DNA from: Gnetum montanum
Taxonomy: Eukaryota > Streptophyta > Gnetopsida > Gnetales > Gnetaceae
Direction: 5' to 3'
Length of the DNA stretch: 64,000 bases
NCBI GenBank assembly: GCA_015680685.1
Contig: MNCI01016234.1
Location: 220,126-284,125, forward strand
The notes beneath the pieces are model-generated. The model was not told where the DNA came from. It worked only from the letters and a program-made list of their open reading frames with translations, and made no database searches. The translations under genes and the position numbers were made by a program. Below, piece after piece: positions 58,261 to 64,000 of the stretch. How positions within the stretch are numbered: position 1 is the first letter of the stretch; every line of letters begins with the position of its first letter.

Positions 58261-60206
58261 CTTAGTCATAGGGGAGATGGCCATCCATGCTAACCATATA
58301 AGTGGCTCCTCAAATTTTAAACATTTTGTTTTACACATCTTTTATTTTACAACTTTTTGTTTTACACATTCTTTATTTTACATTTTCTTGTTTTCATGTT
58401 ATTAATATTTTTTAATTTTTCTTTTACACCATTGTTAGTACATTTTCTATTTCTTAAAAATTTTACACTTTCTGTTATATTTTATTTTAGTTTTGTGTGA
58501 TTTTCTAACTTTTCGTTAATAAGTGCCAGGTATAGTGTTAATGTGTTGCTTGATGCTGGCATGTACTATTTTGTTATTTAATTGTTCTTGTCTAGTTTCT
58601 AGCTTTGAATTTCGTTACAAATAATTAGAACATGGTTTCTTTTTCATACAACAAGAAATGAGTCCATATCATCCACCCATCCACAAACTCTATGGTTTTC
58701 CTTGTTCTAGAAATTTGCAATCCCTTTCTCATTAATAAAACTTTAACAAATTTGTGACTTTGGTAGTTTTTGGAATTGAAAATGATTTAAACATTTGAAC
58801 AAGGTGTGACTTCAAGGGGATTCAATATTTTTTGTGCCCTTTTGTTTGCCTAGGTGCATGTGTGTTTTCATGGATTTCTTACGATTCCGTGTCGACCAAT
58901 AAAATAAAGTTGAATAAGTCTTTGCATAGTGTGGTTCTCATAAAAAATGATGGGAATTCAAAGCACATCCCTTATAAAAAATAAACAAGCTACAAGAACT
59001 AGTTATGGGACTAGAAAGATATGTTACCCATACCTAAAGGTACCCTCTAAATAAGGCCCTTCTTCAATTCCTACTTCTCTTTTCTTCTTAAATAAGGAAC
59101 AACTGTTGTTTTGTGGAAGCACTCTTGTGTCTCAAGGGGATGGACTGGTCTTAAGATGATGATGTGAAGTCACTGAATGTGGTTGGTTTTGGTCTAAACT
59201 AATGATGAATCTTATCAAGTCATTTAACCATAAAATTCGCAAGGGACTTCATGTGACCTTAATTAGGAACTCCATTCCACTCTCTCTCTCATCTATCTAT
59301 GCTTTCCATATCTCACCTCATTGCTGGTTTCATGTTCTTGTTCAATCTTCTGGTTTGATATGTTAGAATTCTTAGGTGATTTATTTTGGGTTTTTGTACT
59401 TAACCTTCTATAACCATTAATCATCCATGGAGCCCATAAACTCTTTGGTTTAAGGTTATGCTAGGGCATAAAAGGCTTGTGCCTGCTTTGGGGAGGACCC
59501 ACTTGCATATCTTTTGGTTGCTTTAGTTAAGTTTTTTACCCTTATACACTCTTACAATCAAATATTTTTGTTTATCCCATCAATGACATCCAATTCTGTA
59601 CATCTTCACAACATTTTTCAGTAAACTTTTCTTTTTATTGATGTGAATTCTTACATCCTCTTCAAATATTTCCTTGAGTTGAACTTTTTAAAATATAATG
59701 GACTGCTTATTTATTTTACCCTATTTTTCAAACTTCCCACTAACATGACTGAAGGAATTAATCTACCATACTCACAACCTAGCCAAGTGTAACCATTGAA
59801 AAGACAAGACATTTAATAGCTATGCATTGCACATTGCATACTAATTCATGATTCTGTTATGATTGTAGTGGGAAGCATGGACTAGAAGCGGGACTATCTT
59901 CACCAGGGATGATGCAGCAGTATCACACAATGTGGACCGTTCATGATTGTTAGATCTTCTCTCTCAATCTTTAGCTACCAAGACACATTGGATGTTAGTT
60001 TTATCCAAAGTGTTCACTTCTCTCATCATGAACATCCAATTTTATAAATATTGTAAGTCCATACACTTGGGTACTCAGAGTCTATTTGTTTCATCTGAGT
60101 CAATTTGTATGTCAATCAATAATCCCATACCTTTTCAATATTTTGTAAGGAAATTGTTCCTCCTCTTCTTCACTCGAGGACAAGTTTTCATTTAGTCATG
60201 GGGGTA
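58261..60206 (+). other. Non-coding spacer and polypurine tract of element D
   Basis: T-rich start, then the family island (GAAAGATATGTTACCCATACC) at 59011-59042 and tracts matching A 7330-7400 near 59440-59520. An acceptor-like GATTGTAG at 59861-59868 stands at the place of ORF2's acceptor but no ATG or ORF2 follows. TTCATTTAGTCATGGGGGTA before 60207 is the polypurine tract. Confidence 0.62.
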
Positions 60207-61065
60207 TGATGAATCATGTTTTTTGTGTGCTCCAATGTTGGATACCCAATGTCAAAGCCTCAATGTTAGGTATTTGATGTTGGAGTCCAGACATGATGTC
60301 AGATATTCAATATCGTGGGATATACACTAGCCTATAAATATATTGCCTGGGCTCATGATTTCTATATATTTTTTTAGTCAGAGTACCAAATCTCTTGTGG
60401 TTTGTTGTCTCCAAAGTTAGAATATTTTTTGAGTTCCTACAATAGGAATCTGATTGTGTATGAATCTTTGTTTGAATACTAATGTACTTGAGTGTAGCAG
60501 TGTCACAGGAATAAAAATAAACTCTTTTGATAATCCTTGCAGCACTAAGAATAGATTAATATTTTCTTTAATGTACTTTACTTTCATGCACTTAATTTAA
60601 TGCATTTAAATTAATAAATTAATGTTTGATTGTTAATGAACATAAGCACGACCACTTCAAGCATACATATAGTGCTTGGTAACCTAGTAATGCTTAATGT
60701 TTGGTAGCTCAACAACACTATATGTGTTCAGGATGTGTCTAGAAAAGTGGGACGGGTACTTGTGTTAGGCTAGCTAGGTAGTAAATGAATTAGATATTAA
60801 ATTACTCTACCTTTCATTATTGTTTTAGGTGATTAAAATTATAAAACATAAAATGAGAAAAATCATGTACCTCAATTACACTTAAATCATACCCTTGAGC
60901 CTCATAAGTGTAGTTGGGAAGACAATGAACGTTCTCAATGTCCATTTCACTTCCTAGAAAAACTAGTGCACTAGAGAACTATAGGTCCATGGAATTTGAC
61001 CAGATCACATGTAAATGCCTTAGTGATTTGTATGGCTAGGTGTAGGGATACCTCACCGCTCATTA
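60207..61065 (+). repeat. Right LTR of element D
   Basis: TGATGAATCATG...CCGCTCATTA. CTATAAATATATTG at about 60333 is the TATA box, preceded by motifs such as GGATACCCAATGTC and GATATTCAATATCG. The last bases are TTA rather than TCA. Confidence 0.8.
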
Positions 61066-62849
61066 ATTCATTATGCATAAGAATGTCTTACAACCTCAAG
61101 GACTAGACCCCCTTTCTATGATTTAAGGACCCAAGATGCATTACTTGTATCTAACTCATTCACTAACTTGTTCATGGATCAACTTCCATGTTGGTTATAC
61201 CCTACTATCTTATCCATTACAAATTGGTTATTCCCCCTAATTAAGCTAAGGTATGGAACATACCTAGGTTAATTAGCAAAGACAAAGTATGAAAAAGGAA
61301 ACATGGTCAAAGGATATACCAAAAGTAAGAATTATTATGGGTTTTATATATTTAGATGGCTAAGATGGTAGTAAAGGCAATGGGTGAAGAGTGTTAGTAT
61401 CCATCATTAGCCACCATATTAGGGATCTCAACCATTGACTCTTATGAAAGACATGATGGGAAACACAAAAGAAAAAACCCATGTACAGAAGTATCACTAG
61501 TCAAAAGAGATGACCATGCAAAAAAATTGAAAGATAACATAATAAAAATAAAAAAGAGGAATAGCAAAAGGTAAAAAAGAGGTAAAAACAAAAAGCAAAA
61601 GGAAAAAAATAGTTTGAGGGATACAAAGAAGAAAAAGCAAAGTAACTAAATAATATAGTAATAGGAATGATTAGAAGTGAAGTTGTCCATGAAGATACTG
61701 ACTATGGAATAGTCATTACTTTGCGACTAATGTTATACCCTAGTTCTATGGTAGTGGCATCATTATTTAAGTGGTAATTACTACCCAACCCTTAAAGAAT
61801 TTACTCATAGAAGGGGGTTCTTTTGGGATGCTTGAAATTATAAGCTTCAAACATCACCCCAACTGTAAGGTTCTTATGGGAGTGTGGCTCAGCTCATGAT
61901 TGAAGGTTCTTGTGGGGTCGTCTCTTCTTCTACTTTTGTTTGTCCTTTCTTCCTTTTTTTTTTGCAAGAAATTCAATATCTAACTTACTTCAATCATGAG
62001 TTTTTTGTGGGGGCCAAATTAATTTTGAAGGACTACTCACATGGCACTGATCTTGCTTGATATCAGTAGATGCCTTTACTACTAAAGAACTATGTCCAAT
62101 ATAACACATCATTTCCACCTTAGTAACTAATACAAGGAGGTACTTAATAGAAAACAAACACTAATAAGAATTAGGATAAACTAAGCTATTTACCTACCTT
62201 GACTTATGAACATTTTACTTAAAGAATATTGTTTAAAAATAATGAAGTTTATTATGTGTAAAACACTAATTAATCTAAGGCTTACCCTTAGTTAGATTTT
62301 TGGTTTAAACCTACCAATCTCAAGGTAGGAGGAGTTGTCCTTCTCCTATGTATTCTAGACATGATGAAAATAAATTCTTTAAAGTCCCAACTAACAATAG
62401 AAGATACTATTATCCTCTACATTTTTCAAGGTAAAAGTTGTGGATTGTAAATACTCTCTTTATTAGTTTATGATATAAGAGTCTTGTTGAGGGGTATGTT
62501 TAAGAGCTAATACTTCTAATGGATTTTTGTCATGTAATTCATTAGTAACGGGATAAGTTGGGTCACATAGCTCTACTAGTTCATCTTCTCCAAGTTTTTC
62601 AATATGATGTTAAGCCTTTGTCCATTGACTAGGAATGTAGTTGAGGAATCATCAATAGGGGATATAAGAATGTTTCCATTATCATAGGGTTGGACAACTA
62701 AATAGTTGAAATATCAAATAGAGAATTGACATATATGAAAAAATTATATTATGTTCTTTCTTTTTCTACTCTAGAATTAACATATATTATATTATATCAA
62801 AGAGGAAGTAGAGTTAGAATTTGATTGTATTTCTTCCACTTGGTTTTGT
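61066..62849. other. Unassigned AT-rich stretch
   Basis: No gene recognised. Includes an A-rich tract at 61500-61640 and an imperfect local repeat of GGTTCTTnTGGG at about 61868-61920. No LTR edges seen. Confidence 0.45.
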
Positions 62850-63251
62850 TTTTGATTGACTTGTGTATGTTTGTAAAGGCTAAAAATGCTCATAGAAGGT
62901 TAAATTTGTGTTGGTTTCCTTGGTTGTTTTGTTGATTGCATTTAACAAGCACACTCTTCATTGGCAGATTCATGGACTACCATTCATAAGATTTTACAAA
63001 TTGATTTAATTGCAAGTTTTTCAACAGTCTCTATTGGTTGGGCAATAAGAGTTGATTCTTAGGATTTGTCCTTATTTTTAATTGTTGTTATGTAGGAAAA
63101 ATAAGTAAAAGAAATCATTTCTCAAATTACTCAATGAAAGAAACAAAACTTAAAATATACCTAAAAATATAAAATTACAAAATTAAATTAAAATAGACAA
63201 AACCCTTGATGTTTATTGACTTTACCGACCTTCCTAGCAATGTTGCAAAAT
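62850..63251 (-). other. Leader segment of family F, copy 2
   Basis: Aligns with 49871-50312 along its length. Minus-strand TTTTGCAACATTGCTAGGAAG beside the LTR corresponds to the primer site. Confidence 0.55.
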
Positions 63252-64000
63252 TGACGAGCGAGGCAAAATTTGGAGATGGGTTACTTTGTTATCTTTAAAG
63301 AGATTCAATTGTCACCTCATCTATGACTAACACGCAAGTCATATCCATGGATGAATGGTTCAAAAGTCAAAAAGGACATCAAAATATAAAGTTATTAGAA
63401 TTGAATCCAATCAAATTTCATACTTATGACTATCACTCATAAGCAAAAACATGAACTTTCATCCTAACTTCTAATCTTAAGTTCAAGAATGAAATTCATG
63501 ATTAAACCAAATTGAAATGAGGAACATAATATGGATTTTGAGGATCACAAGGGAGCCTTCACCAAAGCTATGATTTTGCCTTGTTGTTTCTCCAATGTAG
63601 CAACCTCAACAGCCCAACAATGGACTCCAATGATCTATAGTTGCCACAAGGCTTAATGAATCCTCAATAAACAAGTTTCAGAAAAATTAACTTCAACTAG
63701 ACATGTATTTGTTTGGGTATCAATTATTCCTTTTTCCTAATACAATTTTAAGGCACTTATTTATACTAAAAGGGCATACAAAAACAATTATTGGATGATC
63801 AATTGTCATTGAGAAAATCGATGTCAATCAATTAACATCTATCGAAGTTGATAACTATTTTGATCCTCCTCGATCATTAGCAAAAATTGCCTATTTCTAC
63901 CTTGATCAATATCCTATTTTTCTCTTCAAGCCTTTGTCCTCCAAGACTGAGAATATCAATCCTCATTGCTACCTCGATTTGAATCGATAAAATCAATATC
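63252..64000 (-). repeat. 5' LTR of family F, copy 2 (runs off the window)
   Basis: Starts TGACGAGCGAGGCAAAATTTGG and aligns with 50313-51060. The end lies beyond the window. Confidence 0.6.

Larger units (their letters stand above)
51490..61065 (+). mobile_element. Athila-like LTR element D with gag and complete pol order (decayed)
   Basis: Order: partial left LTR, primer site, gag, protease region, reverse transcriptase, RNase H, integrase, a 1.9-kb non-coding spacer, polypurine tract and right LTR. It is the only element here with all pol domains. Its spacer holds the same island as A/B/C (59011-59042), but the U3-like internal block, the donor site and ORF2 are missing. It represents the pol-bearing type that could have mobilised the pol-less copies. 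The left LTR lacks its first ~150 bases, so no target duplication can be tested. Confidence 0.8.

Noticed and set aside
61480-61660. A-rich tract as the poly(A) tail of a retrocopy
   Set aside because: No coding sequence or target duplication lies beside it; simple AT-rich sequence is enough.
1-64000. CRISPR arrays, operons, tRNA or rRNA genes
   Set aside because: No regularly spaced short repeats, no tRNA-like cloverleaf and no rRNA words were noticed; the window is plant nuclear repeat DNA.

Overview
The window looks like intergenic heterochromatin of a seed plant. It is AT-rich and CpG-poor. It holds no intact host gene and is almost entirely old LTR retrotransposons nested in one another. 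The size and age of the insertions, the low gene density and the large decayed elements suggest a big gymnosperm-type genome such as a conifer; that taxon is inference. The LTR elements share TGATGA...TCATCA termini and a primer-binding site matching the 3' end of tRNA-Asp, with CpG-type decay. These are traits of the Athila/Tat side of Ty3/gypsy.

Layout: 1-560 holds an antisense LINE tail. About 561-24944 is an outer element (G), interrupted by complete element A (2821-12130, + strand, target duplication TAGCC) and complete element B (14712-23956, - strand, target duplication TATGT). 24945-29600 is the decayed 3' part of element H with its 3' LTR. 29640-30430 is a second LINE remnant. 31607-40753 is complete element C (- strand). 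41285-44170 is an apparently intronless, broken pseudogene of a plant HECT ubiquitin ligase with armadillo repeats (UPL3/UPL4/TRIP12 class), lacking the catalytic-cysteine lobe. About 45150-49870 is truncated element E (- strand, gag-protease-RT). 49871-51230 is LTR plus leader of family F. About 51490-61065 is element D (+ strand, gag-protease-RT-RNase H-integrase). 62850-64000 is a second F copy running off the window.

The most interesting content is the architecture shared by A, B and C and traceable in G and H. These elements have no pol genes. They carry a gag of about 830 codons, a non-coding spacer, a second promoter-like block that repeats the short motifs of the LTR U3 next to a TATA box, an apparent 5'-UTR intron of about 250-300 bp (AAGG|GTAAG ... 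GATTGCAG|ATG), and a second ORF of about 900 codons (ORF2). ORF2 has an unrecognised N-terminal domain, a long coiled-coil C-terminal half and a conserved C-terminal tail. Element D is the complement: it keeps pol but lacks the internal promoter block and ORF2. I infer that the A/B/C type was mobilised in trans by a pol-bearing relative and expressed ORF2 from its own spliced transcript. Every copy in this window is now broken by stops and frameshifts.

Five single-N positions each sit between two direct copies of the same sequence, which looks like unmerged contig overlaps rather than biology.
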